Source: an uncultured Flavobacteriia bacterium
GTDB lineage: Bacteria; Bacteroidota; Bacteroidia; Flavobacteriales; Flavobacteriaceae
DNA: 27,342 nucleotides
NCBI GenBank assembly: GCA_946482495.1
Contig: CAMLRV010000005.1
Span: 1-27,342, forward strand
Direction of reading: 5' to 3'
In this document: piece after piece, positions 15,041 to 24,276 of the stretch
Layout: every line of letters starts with the position of its first letter
Numbering within the stretch: position 1 is the first letter of the stretch
Notes under the pieces: model-generated
Told to the model about the DNA's origin: nothing
The model's database searches: none
The model's input: the letters and a program-made list of their open reading frames with translations, nothing else
Program-made: the position numbers and the translations under genes

Positions 15041-18000
15041 TTATTTAGAAATTAATATTACTGTTTTTAACTCATCAAACTCAATTTCTGTACCATTATT
15101 AACTTCCGATACAAAAACTAGTTCATTTGTAAGAGTTTCCGATTTAATGTACGATTCATTTGCGGTAACCGCTTGTTCAATTGTTTCGTTATTTTGAATT
15201 TGAACTTTAATTTTATCTGTAACTTCAAAACCAGAATCTTTACGAATATTTTGAATTCTGTTGACTAACTCTCTCGCTATTCCTTCTTTACGTAATTCTT
15301 CAGAAATGGTAATATCTAAAGCTACTGTAATTCCGTTTGAATTGGCTACTAACCAACCTGGAATATCTTGAGACGAAATCTCTACATCTTCGATTGTTAA
15401 AGTAATACTTTTTTCTGAACTAACAATCGTTATTTCGCCAACTTTATCCAATTCATTGATTTGTTCTTGCGAAAATTGCTGTATCTCTTTGGCAATCAAG
15501 CCCATATCTTTACCGAAGCGTGGTCCTAATGCTTTAAAATTTGGCTTTATTTGCTTGACTAGCACACCAGAAGCGTCTTCTAACAGCTCAATTTCTCTTA
15601 CGTTAACTTCCGCTTTAATTAAGTCTTCAATGGCTAAAATTTCCGCTTTGAAAACCTCGTCAAGTACCGGAATCATTACCTTTTGTAACGGTTGACGCAC
15701 TTTAATCATTTCTTTTTTACGAAGTGATAAAACCAATGAAGAAATCGTTTGTGCCTTCTGCATTCTGCTTTCTAGTGATTTATCAACAAAGTTTTCAACC
15801 GAAACCGGGAAGTTTGCCAAGTGAATACTTTCAAAACTTTCCTTATTAGTAGTGGCATTCAAGTCTTTATACAACTTATCCATGAAGAATGGCGCTACCG
15901 GTGCTGCTAATTTAGCAACCGTTTCTAAACAAGTATAAAGCGTCTGATAAGCCGCAATTTTGTCTTGAGCGTACTCACCTTTCCAGAATCTACGACGACA
16001 TAAACGCACGTACCAGTTACTTAAATTCTCTTGTACAAAATCGGAAATTACACGTGTTGCACGAGTTGGTTCATAGTCTGCATAGGCTTCATCCACTTGT
16101 TGAATTAACGTATTTAATTCCGATAAAATCCAACGGTCAATTTCTGGTCTTTCTGCTAATGGAACCTCAGCTTCACTATACGTAAATCCGTCAATGTTTG
16201 CATATAACGCAAAGAACGAATACGTATTATATAAAGTACCAAAGAATTTTCTACGCACCTCAGCCACACCTTCAATATCAAATTTTAAGTTATCCCAAGG
16301 ATTCGCATTCGAAATCATGTACCAACGCGTCGCATCTGGACCATATTCTGCTAATGTTGTAAATGGATCCACCGCATTTCCTAGACGTTTCGACATTTTT
16401 TGTCCGTTTTTGTCTAGCACTAATCCGTTTGATACTACGTTTTTATACGCCACTTTATCAAAAACTAACGTTCCGATAGCATGTAATGTATAAAACCAAC
16501 CACGGGTTTGATCTACTCCTTCTGCGATGAAATCGGCAGGGAAAGACTTGTTTTCGTCAATTAATTCTTTGTTTTCGAATGGATAATGCCATTGTGCATA
16601 AGGCATCGAACCAGAATCGAACCAAACATCTATTAAATCTGTTTCACGTTTCATTGGTTTTCCAGAAGTAGAAACTAAAACGATGTTGTCTACGATGTTT
16701 TTATGTAAATCCACTAAATCGTAATTCGTTTCTGTCATGTTTCCGATTTCGAATCCTTTGTATGGATTTTCCGTCATGAAACCAGCTGAAATTGCTTTTT
16801 CGATTTCATTGTATAATTCTTCTACTGAACCGATTAAAATCTCTTCTGTTCCTTCATCATTTCTCCAAATTGGCAATGGAATTCCCCAATATCTTGAACG
16901 CGATAAGTTCCAATCGTTGGCGTTTTTCAACCAATTTCCGAAACGACCTTCACCAGTTGCTTTTGGTTTCCAGTTGATAGTTTCGTTTAAATCGAACATT
17001 CTATCCTTGATTTCGGTTACTTTAATGAACCAAGAATCTAACGGATAATATAAAATTGGCTTGTCTGTTCTCCAACAATGTGGATAACTGTGCACATATT
17101 TTTCAACTTTAAAGGCTTTATTTTCTTCTTTTAATTGAATTGCGATTTCAACATCTACCGATTTTTCTGGCGCTTCGTTATCGTTATAATATTCATTCTT
17201 CACATATTTTCCAGAAAACTCTCCTAAATTTTGAATGAATCTTCCTTGTAAATCTACTAACGGTACGGCATTTCCATTTTCATCCAATACTAACATTGGC
17301 GGCACTTCTGGCGTAGCTTCTTTGGCTACTTTCGCATCATCCGCTCCGAATGTTGGCGCCGTGTGTACAATTCCTGTTCCATCTTCAGTAGTAACGAAAT
17401 CACCCGAAATCACTCTAAACGCATTTTCTGGCGTTTGGTATGGTAAAGCCCAAGGCAATAATTGTTCGTAACGAATTCCAACTAAATCAGCACCTTTCGC
17501 TTCAGTAACAATTTGATATGGAATCTTTTTATCGTCTGATTTATAGTTGGCAAAATCTTCTTCCGATTCGGCCACAAAGTATTTTCCACCAAATTGCTTT
17601 CCAACTAAATTCTTAGCTAGTATTACATTTATAGGTTCAAAAGTATATTGATTAAACGTTTTTACTAAAACATAATCGATTTTTGGCCCGACTGTTAATG
17701 CTGTATTTGAAGGCAACGTCCAAGGCGTTGTCGTCCAAGCCAAGAAATGAATGGTTCCGAAACCTTGTAAAAAGTTTGGCAATGTTTCAGTTTTAGCTTT
17801 AAACTGCGCAACAATTGTTGTATCCGTTACGTCACGGTAAGAACCCGGTTGATTCACTTCGTGAGAAGATAAACCTGTTCCGGCTTTTGGTGAATACGGT
17901 TGGATGGTATACCCTTTGTATAATAAATCTTTGTTATAAATCTGTTTTAGCAACCACCAAACTGATTCCATGTATTTCGATTTATAAGTGATATACGGAT

Positions 18001-18442
18001 CATCCATATCCACCCAATATCCCATTTTTTCAGTTAGGTCATTCCATACGTCAGTATAACGCATAACCGTTCTTTTACAAGCTTCGTTGTATTCTGTAAC
18101 GGAAATCGTTTTTCCAATATCTTCTTTGGTGATGCCTAATTCTTTTTCGGTACCTAATTCTACAGGTAAACCGTGTGTATCCCAACCTGCTTTACGCTTC
18201 ACTTGGAAGCCTTTTTGAGTTTTATAACGACAAAAAATATCTTTAATAGCACGCGCCATCACGTGGTGAATTCCAGGTAATCCGTTTGCAGAAGGTGGTC
18301 CTTCAAAAAACACATACGGTTGGTTTCCTTCACGAGTGCTAACACTTTTATCGAAGATGTTATTTTTTTTCCAAAAATCAAGAACTTCAGATGCAACTGT
18401 GGGCAAGTCAAGTCCTTTGTATTCAGTAAATTTTGTGCTCAT
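15041..18442 (-). CDS. ileS: Isoleucyl-tRNA synthetase, type 2 with GXHH motif
   Basis: This class Ia enzyme charges tRNA-Ile with isoleucine in the cytoplasm and edits valine. From the chosen start it has 1133 residues, the size of type 2 (eukaryote-like) enzymes. The first signature reads GPPSANGLPGIHH: where most class I enzymes have HXGH, this one has G57-I58-H59-H60. The second is KMSKR (682-686), as in type 2 enzymes. The CP1 editing domain lies between them, and anticodon-binding and C-terminal extensions follow. An upstream in-frame ATG (18463) would add seven residues, but it falls at the predicted transcription start, so MSTKF at 18442 is preferred. It is the first gene of the ileS-traR unit. 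Exchange of G and H in the signature has been linked to mupirocin hyper-resistance, as I recall. Confidence 0.96.
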   Translation of the reverse strand: MSTKFTEYKGLDLPTVASEVLDFWKKNNIFDKSVSTREGNQPYVFFEGPPSANGLPGIHHVMARAIKDIFCRYKTQKGFQVKRKAGWDTHGLPVELGTEKELGITKEDIGKTISVTEYNEACKRTVMRYTDVWNDLTEKMGYWVDMDDPYITYKSKYMESVWWLLKQIYNKDLLYKGYTIQPYSPKAGTGLSSHEVNQPGSYRDVTDTTIVAQFKAKTETLPNFLQGFGTIHFLAWTTTPWTLPSNTALTVGPKIDYVLVKTFNQYTFEPINVILAKNLVGKQFGGKYFVAESEEDFANYKSDDKKIPYQIVTEAKGADLVGIRYEQLLPWALPYQTPENAFRVISGDFVTTEDGTGIVHTAPTFGADDAKVAKEATPEVPPMLVLDENGNAVPLVDLQGRFIQNLGEFSGKYVKNEYYNDNEAPEKSVDVEIAIQLKEENKAFKVEKYVHSYPHCWRTDKPILYYPLDSWFIKVTEIKDRMFDLNETINWKPKATGEGRFGNWLKNANDWNLSRSRYWGIPLPIWRNDEGTEEILIGSVEELYNEIEKAISAGFMTENPYKGFEIGNMTETNYDLVDLHKNIVDNIVLVSTSGKPMKRETDLIDVWFDSGSMPYAQWHYPFENKELIDENKSFPADFIAEGVDQTRGWFYTLHAIGTLVFDKVAYKNVVSNGLVLDKNGQKMSKRLGNAVDPFTTLAEYGPDATRWYMISNANPWDNLKFDIEGVAEVRRKFFGTLYNTYSFFALYANIDGFTYSEAEVPLAERPEIDRWILSELNTLIQQVDEAYADYEPTRATRVISDFVQENLSNWYVRLCRRRFWKGEYAQDKIAAYQTLYTCLETVAKLAAPVAPFFMDKLYKDLNATTNKESFESIHLANFPVSVENFVDKSLESRMQKAQTISSLVLSLRKKEMIKVRQPLQKVMIPVLDEVFKAEILAIEDLIKAEVNVREIELLEDASGVLVKQIKPNFKALGPRFGKDMGLIAKEIQQFSQEQINELDKVGEITIVSSEKSITLTIEDVEISSQDIPGWLVANSNGITVALDITISEELRKEGIARELVNRIQNIRKDSGFEVTDKIKVQIQNNETIEQAVTANESYIKSETLTNELVFVSEVNNGTEIEFDELKTVILISK

Positions 18443-18467
18443 TTTATCGTTTTCTAAAATCAATCTG

Positions 18468-18497
18468 CGAAAGTAGTGATAATAAGTAAAAAGGCAA
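18468..18497 (-). promoter_or_regulatory. Promoter of ileS
   Basis: On the minus strand: TTG (18495-18497), 19 bases, then TACTTTCG (18468-18475), one mismatch from TAnnTTTG. Transcription would start near 18462, leaving a leader of about 20 bases before the ATG at 18442. No T-box or other leader structure fits in that space. Confidence 0.55.
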
Positions 18498-18535
18498 AAA
18501 GTAAAGGATAAAACTTACTTATAACACCATAAAAA

Positions 18536-18566
18536 AAACCATTACTTTTCTATTAAGTAATGGTTT
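18536..18566 (-). terminator. Intrinsic terminator after the small secreted-protein gene
   Basis: AAACCATTACTT (18536-18547) pairs perfectly with AAGTAATGGTTT (18555-18566), a 12-bp stem with a 7-base loop. On the minus strand five more T follow the stem. It ends the transcript of the 18613-19224 gene, just upstream of the ileS promoter. Confidence 0.85.
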
Positions 18567-18612
18567 CTAAAAAATTTCTTGAAGAAAATATTTAAATTTT
18601 GTCTTTCGCATC

Positions 18613-19224
18613 TTAGTTCCTGATATTAATTACTATCCATTTAGCTAAAGTTCCGTCGTACACAAACTCAATTGTACCAACACCAGAAGTTGATGTTGAA
18701 GAACCCAATGTGTCAATATTATTTGTTGGTATCAATGAACTCATACTATTAATAGTAAGATTGACAGCACTAGAATTATAAATTATTAAATGTCTACCAT
18801 CAGTACCTCCTGTTATTCCAGAAATGGTATAGTTGTGTAAAGGCCCCATTCTGAAAATAACAATATCTAAATTCGCTCCACTTAAGTCTAAATTTACATT
18901 ATCAAAATTTTGATTTGGAGCTGTTGTTATAATAGGAATATTGGCAATTTTATATTTTGTTGGAGAACTTACACTTGCCGCTGAGAGCTCATTGTCTTTT
19001 AGCACTAAACCATCACCTACTTTAACAGAAGTGACATCACCTTGTGCACAATTACCTAGTAACGAAGATGAAGTAGTAGTGTTATTCGTATTAGTAACAC
19101 GTAAGTTTCCCTGTACGTGTAAAGTTGCTTGAGGAGTTGTTGTTCCAATACCAACTTGTGCATAATTAAATTGTACGATAAGTAAGATAAAGATGCGGGC
19201 TGTTGTTTTGTAAATTTTTGCCAT
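18613..19224 (-). CDS. Small secreted protein with VGIGTTTPQATLHV motif
   Basis: This 203-residue protein has a signal peptide (about 1-23, ending NYAQ) followed at once by VGIGTTTPQATLHVQGNLRV. That motif begins many Bacteroidota surface proteins, some of which end in tail-fibre-like S74 autoprocessing domains. Here the protein stops after a beta-rich, Ser/Thr/Asn-rich region (about 45-203) with a GDGLVLKDNEL segment. I see no S74 domain and no T9SS sorting signal, so how it is retained or exported past the periplasm is unclear. It is flanked by terminators on both sides and so is probably monocistronic. It is a short member or truncated relative of the larger family; the function is unknown. 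Confidence 0.8.
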   Translation of the reverse strand: MAKIYKTTARIFILLIVQFNYAQVGIGTTTPQATLHVQGNLRVTNTNNTTTSSSLLGNCAQGDVTSVKVGDGLVLKDNELSAASVSSPTKYKIANIPIITTAPNQNFDNVNLDLSGANLDIVIFRMGPLHNYTISGITGGTDGRHLIIYNSSAVNLTINSMSSLIPTNNIDTLGSSTSTSGVGTIEFVYDGTLAKWIVINIRN

Positions 19225-19393
19225 AATTATAATCTTTTAACATTAACAGTATGAAATTACTATTATCTGTTAAAAATTTATTAATTATACGTTACATAAC
19301 CCACATTTTAGTTAAAAAGCATCATTGGTGGTTAAACGGATTATTTATTCCGACAAATAACATATAAAATTCTGTTTTACAGCATTTTATAAC

Positions 19394-19425
19394 AAAAAAA
19401 CACCCGTTAAAAGGGTGTTTTTTTT
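19394..19425. terminator. Strong terminator after the PQQ-dehydrogenase gene
   Basis: AAAAAAACACCC (19394-19405) and GGGTG followed by eight T (19413-19425) form a stem of up to 12 bp with a 7-base loop. Long A and T runs flank the GC core, so it can work in both directions. It abuts the stop codon of the minus-strand gene. Confidence 0.85.
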
Positions 19426-22400
19426 CTATTTAATGAATTTTTTGGTGATTGTTTTACCTGAACTCAATGTAGTCTTAAATAGTAAGGCTTGTGAAAGATT
19501 ATTGATTTTGTTAGTTCGAAACGTATTTAAATCAATGTTATCAAAACTATATAATTTTCTTCCTAATACATCAAAAACCACTATTTCTTTTATGTTTTCA
19601 TGGGTAGATTTTATAACAATATCATTATTTTCTGAATAAATGATAATAGAACTCTCGTCTGGCAACGATAATAACTCATTTTTATAAACGATTTGGAACC
19701 TATCAGTAAAATCTCCTGCTTGAGAAGTAAAATTATAAGGGTTTTGTTTGATATCGTGTGTGGTGTACGTATAATTATCTTTTAAATAAATATTTTGCGA
19801 TTCAAATAAACCATCAGCATTATCAAGAGAAATCGTATAATTTCCACTTTGATTTATTTTTAATCCAATTGGAACTACGTCTAAATCAGTAAAAGGTAAT
19901 GTTCTACCTTGAATAACATATCTTTGGTTATTAATAAGATTATAGATTAACGATTGCGAATCATCCAATACTAAACCGTCCATATTATCTATACTATTAA
20001 TAGCACCATCGGCATATCCTAATAAAATTTGATTATAGTTATAGGTGTCATCATTTAAATTTAGCCAAATTCTGTGTTTTTCTACTTCATCTAAATTGGT
20101 TTCATTTTCAGAAGTTTTGAAAAACTGTGTACTTGACGAGCCATACACTCTTTGAGCATTTGTAAAGTTCGCATTTCCGCCTGTAGCTGTATTAATAAAG
20201 AAACCTTGTCCAACTTGGATGAAATCAACCGGAACTGCTCCGCCAGCAGCAGAAGCCACACCGCCTAAAGTTGTATAGGAAGCATAATTATTTACCGGAT
20301 AAGAACCACTTACCGCAGCTGCCGTATGAGTCCAATAATATAAAGTATTGATATTTGGATTATTGGTTAAGAAGGCCCGTGCATTTATTGGTGACGGATA
20401 TGGATTTCCTAATAAGTTATATCCAATTCCTAAAGTTTGAGAAACACTTCCATTAAAAGGCACTCCATTAAATTCACCATTATAAATTGTTGGAACGGTT
20501 GGCGACCAATTATCTGCCACACGAATCATATAACCCTTTCCATTAGGAAAATTATTGGTTGGTGGAACAGATTGATAAGCTGTAGGTGTAGTTGTTCCTG
20601 TTGAAAGATATTGATAAAATCTAGTTGGAAGAGTATTTGGCGAAAAGGCTAATAATTGCTGATTGATTACAGGTGATGCCCAAGCCGTATAATCAAGCCG
20701 AATCATTGGTGTTGATTTTCGTTTGAATTTAACGGAACCTGTATTACCAAATATACCTGTTTGGAACAAACTGGCATCATTTTCAAAAGTTAAACTTCCT
20801 CCCGCATTTACGTTTACTTGATTGGTAACTTTCAAAGTATGGTTAGAATTAAAAACCACATTAGCTGTTGCACCTACCGTTACACTACAAGCTTCTATAA
20901 TTCCAGAAGATGAATAATTAGCATTAAAAACAACTGCTTTTCTGCTATCTGGCAAACCATTTGTCCATGCTGTTCCGTTCCATGAAGTTGTACTAGTTCC
21001 ACAAGGAATAATTAAATTTACGGTATAATCTTCAGCTTCTGAAGGGTTTGATGCATGAATGGCTCCACAAAAAACAGTTGGTGTAGCCGTTTGCTGACAT
21101 TCTACACGCATTCGTGTAGGTCCAGGAGAAACAAGACTTGGAACTGTAAAATTCAAAGCTGCTGTAGTGGCAATTGCTGCAATTAAAGTTGAAGTAAAAG
21201 CAACTCTTTCTCCAGAATCGGCAAAATCACCATCTCTATTATAATCAATCCAAACTGAGAAACCACAAGTTCTGGCCACAGTTCCAATAGAAGGTTTGGT
21301 GATGGTTATGGTATACGTTGTTCCGGCATTTAAATTGGTTGAAATTGCTGTAAAATTAGAATAGGAATTATTCCCTGAAGGATTATTAATCGTATTCAAC
21401 TGTACATTTGAAATATAATTATGACCTGCAGTTATGATTCCGGAAACGGCACAATAACCAGAAGTAGTAGTAAAATTAACCGAACTTGAATAATTAGAAA
21501 TGGCCGTATCACAAACCAATCTAATTTGAATTTCATAATTAGTAGCTTCCGTTAAATCTTGTATAAATAAGGTATTTGCTGTTGTAGTTTGATGAATCCA
21601 ATTGACAGCACCGATTTGTCTGTATCGCAATTCGAAAGTGGCAGGAAATGCACTTGTCCAATTTATATTTGCTGTTGAATTTGTAATTCCCGAAACCGCT
21701 AAACCAGTTGGTGTAACAAAAGCGCTATTATTATTTACTGTAACAATGGCTCCGCAATTACTTTCTCCACCTTGATTATCTACAACAGTTAAATAAACCT
21801 GTTGTGGTATTCCTACATGAGAACAATTGAATGTACTTTTATCTAAAGTATAGGAAACAATAGTTCCATCGTCTGTAGAATTATTATTAATTTGGCTTGG
21901 TAAAATAGTCACATTCCCTGTTGTGTCTAAAGTAGTGGTTAGATTTTGACAATTCGCTAAGGGCGGGCTCACCACTGTTGGACCAGTATATTGAATTTTC
22001 ACAATCACACCTGGATTGACAATTGTTACTGAGGTACTTCCTGAAGGACCAGAGGTACTTCCCGTATTATCCGTAATCGCGTAAAAAGTCACACCGTCAG
22101 GATCTAAAGCTATGTCGCGATATCTATCATTTGAGGAATGAAATTGCTCATAAGTATCTCCAACAATATCTGTCCCATCAGGTGTTAGCTTCGCTCTATA
22201 AATCGTTCCTTTTTTTAAAGTCGGAATTAATAAGGATCTTCCCCAATTTGGAATCTTATTCATTTCATATATATCAATACTTGCAGGTGCTACTGTTGGC
22301 CAACCTAAAAAGCCTCCTGTTGGAACTACCGCTGAAGTACTATTATATGTTCCAATTGGTGGCATAAAGTTAGATGGTGGCCCTGAAGGAAAAGAAGTAA

Positions 22401-23346
22401 ATTCATCCACTGGAGTCACTCCTGCTGCACACACATCATCTGAAAAACTTGCTGCATTACAAGGTGAAGCCGTAGACCAATTACAATAATTATAAGACAT
22501 ATTATCAAAATATCCAGCAATTAATGGCCAACCATAATTTTTAGCAGGCACAATAATATTTAATTCATCATCCACTTTAGCGCCGTGTTCTGAAGAATAT
22601 AATGTTCCGTTTTGTGCAAAAACTAAACCTTGTGGATTTCTATGACCATAAGTATATACATGACTTTGTACACCTGCTAAAACCGGATTATCGGAAGGAA
22701 TGGTGCCATCTAAATTTATTCTTAATATTTTACCCTGATAGTTGTTATAATTGGTTGGTGATGTTGGTAAGTTCTGTGCTAAAATAGGATTACACGCATT
22801 ACCAAACTGATTGTTTCCTTGATCTCCAAAAGTATAATAGATTTTCATATCCGGACCGATTTTCATTCTTCCTGAATTATGGTCATTACTAGCAGGCATA
22901 TTTTCCAATAACATTAATTCACTACCCAATGTTTTAGTTGCATTATTAAAAGTAAATCTGGAAATGCGAAGTTTTCTACCGCCACTATTATATGTATAGG
23001 CTAAATACACGTAATTATTGGTAGTTGTAGCAATATTAGCATAAAGAGCAGGATGAATAGCAAAACCTAACAACCCATCTTGTCCCGCGGTTTGATAAAC
23101 TTGTGCCGACAAATCAATCATTGTAGAAATAGCCCCAGTGTTTTTATTTACCCTAACGAATTTTTTCCCAACGCGTTCAGTAATCCACAAAAACCCATCA
23201 GGACCGTATGTAATTTCTCCAGGGAAATTTAAAGCGTTGTTGGGAGTTAAATTTGTTACTGTCCAATTCGGACCACTAGTAACTGGTGTTTGAGCATAAA
23301 GAGCACTTGTGAAACACACCAAAAAAATGAAGTAGATTTTTCTCAT
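19426..23346 (-). CDS. T9SS-exported soluble PQQ glucose dehydrogenase-like enzyme with adhesion modules
   Basis: Predicted quinoprotein sugar dehydrogenase that would oxidise an aldose outside the cell using pyrroloquinoline quinone. After a signal peptide (1-19), residues 20-455 follow soluble PQQ glucose dehydrogenase: GQDGLLGFAIHP (88-99), NDH with the catalytic His156, GDQGNNQ (174-180), GHRNPQG with Arg236, the calcium-loop region EHGAKVDDE (253-261), TLKKG with Lys378, and RYRD with Arg408 and Arg410. Then come a HYR-like domain (about 465-540), FN3 (about 545-630), a GEVED domain (about 630-780), a beta-rich T9SS-associated region, and a type A sorting domain (about 1230-1306). The start was moved to MRKIYF at 23346; the upstream ATG would place 14 non-signal residues in front. 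Total 1306 residues. The substrate is not determined. No PQQ biosynthesis gene is in the window. Confidence 0.88.
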   Translation of the reverse strand: MRKIYFIFLVCFTSALYAQTPVTSGPNWTVTNLTPNNALNFPGEITYGPDGFLWITERVGKKFVRVNKNTGAISTMIDLSAQVYQTAGQDGLLGFAIHPALYANIATTTNNYVYLAYTYNSGGRKLRISRFTFNNATKTLGSELMLLENMPASNDHNSGRMKIGPDMKIYYTFGDQGNNQFGNACNPILAQNLPTSPTNYNNYQGKILRINLDGTIPSDNPVLAGVQSHVYTYGHRNPQGLVFAQNGTLYSSEHGAKVDDELNIIVPAKNYGWPLIAGYFDNMSYNYCNWSTASPCNAASFSDDVCAAGVTPVDEFTSFPSGPPSNFMPPIGTYNSTSAVVPTGGFLGWPTVAPASIDIYEMNKIPNWGRSLLIPTLKKGTIYRAKLTPDGTDIVGDTYEQFHSSNDRYRDIALDPDGVTFYAITDNTGSTSGPSGSTSVTIVNPGVIVKIQYTGPTVVSPPLANCQNLTTTLDTTGNVTILPSQINNNSTDDGTIVSYTLDKSTFNCSHVGIPQQVYLTVVDNQGGESNCGAIVTVNNNSAFVTPTGLAVSGITNSTANINWTSAFPATFELRYRQIGAVNWIHQTTTANTLFIQDLTEATNYEIQIRLVCDTAISNYSSSVNFTTTSGYCAVSGIITAGHNYISNVQLNTINNPSGNNSYSNFTAISTNLNAGTTYTITITKPSIGTVARTCGFSVWIDYNRDGDFADSGERVAFTSTLIAAIATTAALNFTVPSLVSPGPTRMRVECQQTATPTVFCGAIHASNPSEAEDYTVNLIIPCGTSTTSWNGTAWTNGLPDSRKAVVFNANYSSSGIIEACSVTVGATANVVFNSNHTLKVTNQVNVNAGGSLTFENDASLFQTGIFGNTGSVKFKRKSTPMIRLDYTAWASPVINQQLLAFSPNTLPTRFYQYLSTGTTTPTAYQSVPPTNNFPNGKGYMIRVADNWSPTVPTIYNGEFNGVPFNGSVSQTLGIGYNLLGNPYPSPINARAFLTNNPNINTLYYWTHTAAAVSGSYPVNNYASYTTLGGVASAAGGAVPVDFIQVGQGFFINTATGGNANFTNAQRVYGSSSTQFFKTSENETNLDEVEKHRIWLNLNDDTYNYNQILLGYADGAINSIDNMDGLVLDDSQSLIYNLINNQRYVIQGRTLPFTDLDVVPIGLKINQSGNYTISLDNADGLFESQNIYLKDNYTYTTHDIKQNPYNFTSQAGDFTDRFQIVYKNELLSLPDESSIIIYSENNDIVIKSTHENIKEIVVFDVLGRKLYSFDNIDLNTFRTNKINNLSQALLFKTTLSSGKTITKKFIK

Positions 23347-23379
23347 AGACTTAGGAATTATATGAAAAAAGTGGGGTAC

Positions 23380-23407
23380 TTTAAACAAAAACTGCTTCTT
23401 GTTTAAA
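23380..23407. repeat. Inverted repeat in the leader of the PQQ-dehydrogenase gene
   Basis: TTTAAACAA (23380-23388) and TTGTTTAAA (23399-23407) form a perfect 9-bp inverted repeat around 10 bases. In the mRNA this would be a hairpin starting about 34 bases before the start codon, and downstream of the candidate promoter. It could be an operator or an RNA element; either is inference. Confidence 0.4.
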
Positions 23408-23415
23408 CTTTGAAA

Positions 23416-23445
23416 TAAAGTTACTTCTTTTTTTTAATTTATCAA
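23416..23445 (-). promoter_or_regulatory. Candidate promoter of the PQQ-dehydrogenase gene
   Basis: Minus strand: TTG (23443-23445), 19 bases, then TAACTTTA (23416-23423), which is one mismatch (last base) from TAnnTTTG. The leader would be about 65 bases and would contain the inverted repeat. Confidence 0.35.
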
Positions 23446-23550
23446 CAAAAAATAGTAATTATTGATATTATATCACAAATTATACAAAAAATATGATTTT
23501 TCTTTAATGTTTTATGTTTTTGTTAAGAAATAATGTTTTTTTAAAACCTA

Positions 23551-24276
23551 TTAATTAAATATTTCTTTCAAAACTTCCAAAGAATTTGGGTTTTTAAAAC
23601 CCTGTAAATGAATAGAATAATAGTCCAAAATGATTTTCAACAACTTTTGTCTTTCTTCTTGATGGAAACTTTTTTGAGTATCTTCGAATTTTAAGCTTAA
23701 CAATTTCTTCAACAATGTTGTCTCATTTTCGTTTAAACAACTTGTTCCCTGAAATGGAGAAAAAACACCTTCAATCATCTCAAAATAAGCCGCATCCGTT
23801 TCTTGTAATTGCGGATAAAAACCTAAAAACTTCGTTAGTTGCAATAGAAAAATCAAATGAAAATTTGCAATCGAATCATGAGTATCCAGCCACATTAGTG
23901 ATGTTTCTAAAAAAGAAAATAGATTTTCATTATTTTCTTCTTCGAAAATACTGTTGTGTAATACTTCAGACAGAAAAAGAACTATGGAACTCTTTACAAT
24001 ATCGGTGTTGATATTTTGATAATTATAGGCAAGTTTAACTTCTTTAAAATGTTCTAAAGTTCCTTTGTTTTTATGATTCGCCTCAATTTCTAGGATGTTT
24101 AACGGCTGAAAATAAGCGATTTTGGTCCCAACGCTTCGGGAATTCTTTTTAGAAGCAAAAGCACTTGGAATGAAATAAGATTTTAAACCATCAGATTGAG
24201 TAAAGCATTTTACAATTAAACTCTTTTCTTGATACTTAATCGCGCTTAAAACAATGGCCTGTGTTTTAATTTGCAT
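23551..24276 (-). CDS. recO: DNA repair protein RecO
   Basis: RecO is the recombination mediator that, with RecR, loads RecA onto SSB-coated single-stranded DNA in gap repair. The 241-residue protein starts with the OB-fold pattern MQIKTQAIVLSAIKYQEKS and continues with the helical RecO_C region (ends GFKNPNSLEVLKEIFN). The four-cysteine zinc site of some RecO proteins is absent; only a single cysteine (GTSCLNEN) lies in that area. The start codon overlaps the porZ stop by one base (TAATG), so translation is likely coupled. Downstream, about 200 bases of AT-rich DNA contain no clear terminator. Confidence 0.93.
   Translation of the reverse strand: MQIKTQAIVLSAIKYQEKSLIVKCFTQSDGLKSYFIPSAFASKKNSRSVGTKIAYFQPLNILEIEANHKNKGTLEHFKEVKLAYNYQNINTDIVKSSIVLFLSEVLHNSIFEEENNENLFSFLETSLMWLDTHDSIANFHLIFLLQLTKFLGFYPQLQETDAAYFEMIEGVFSPFQGTSCLNENETTLLKKLLSLKFEDTQKSFHQEERQKLLKIILDYYSIHLQGFKNPNSLEVLKEIFN

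Noticed and set aside
15456..15695. Open frames antisense to ileS (also near 16194, 16737 and 17235)
   Set aside because: They run opposite to a strongly supported essential gene, have no family resemblance, and follow its codon periodicity; they are shadows.
19243..19273. Inverted repeat TTAACAG/CTGTTAA upstream of the small secreted-protein gene
   Set aside because: Seven-base arms with a 17-base spacer in AT-rich DNA; no promoter element nearby supports an operator.
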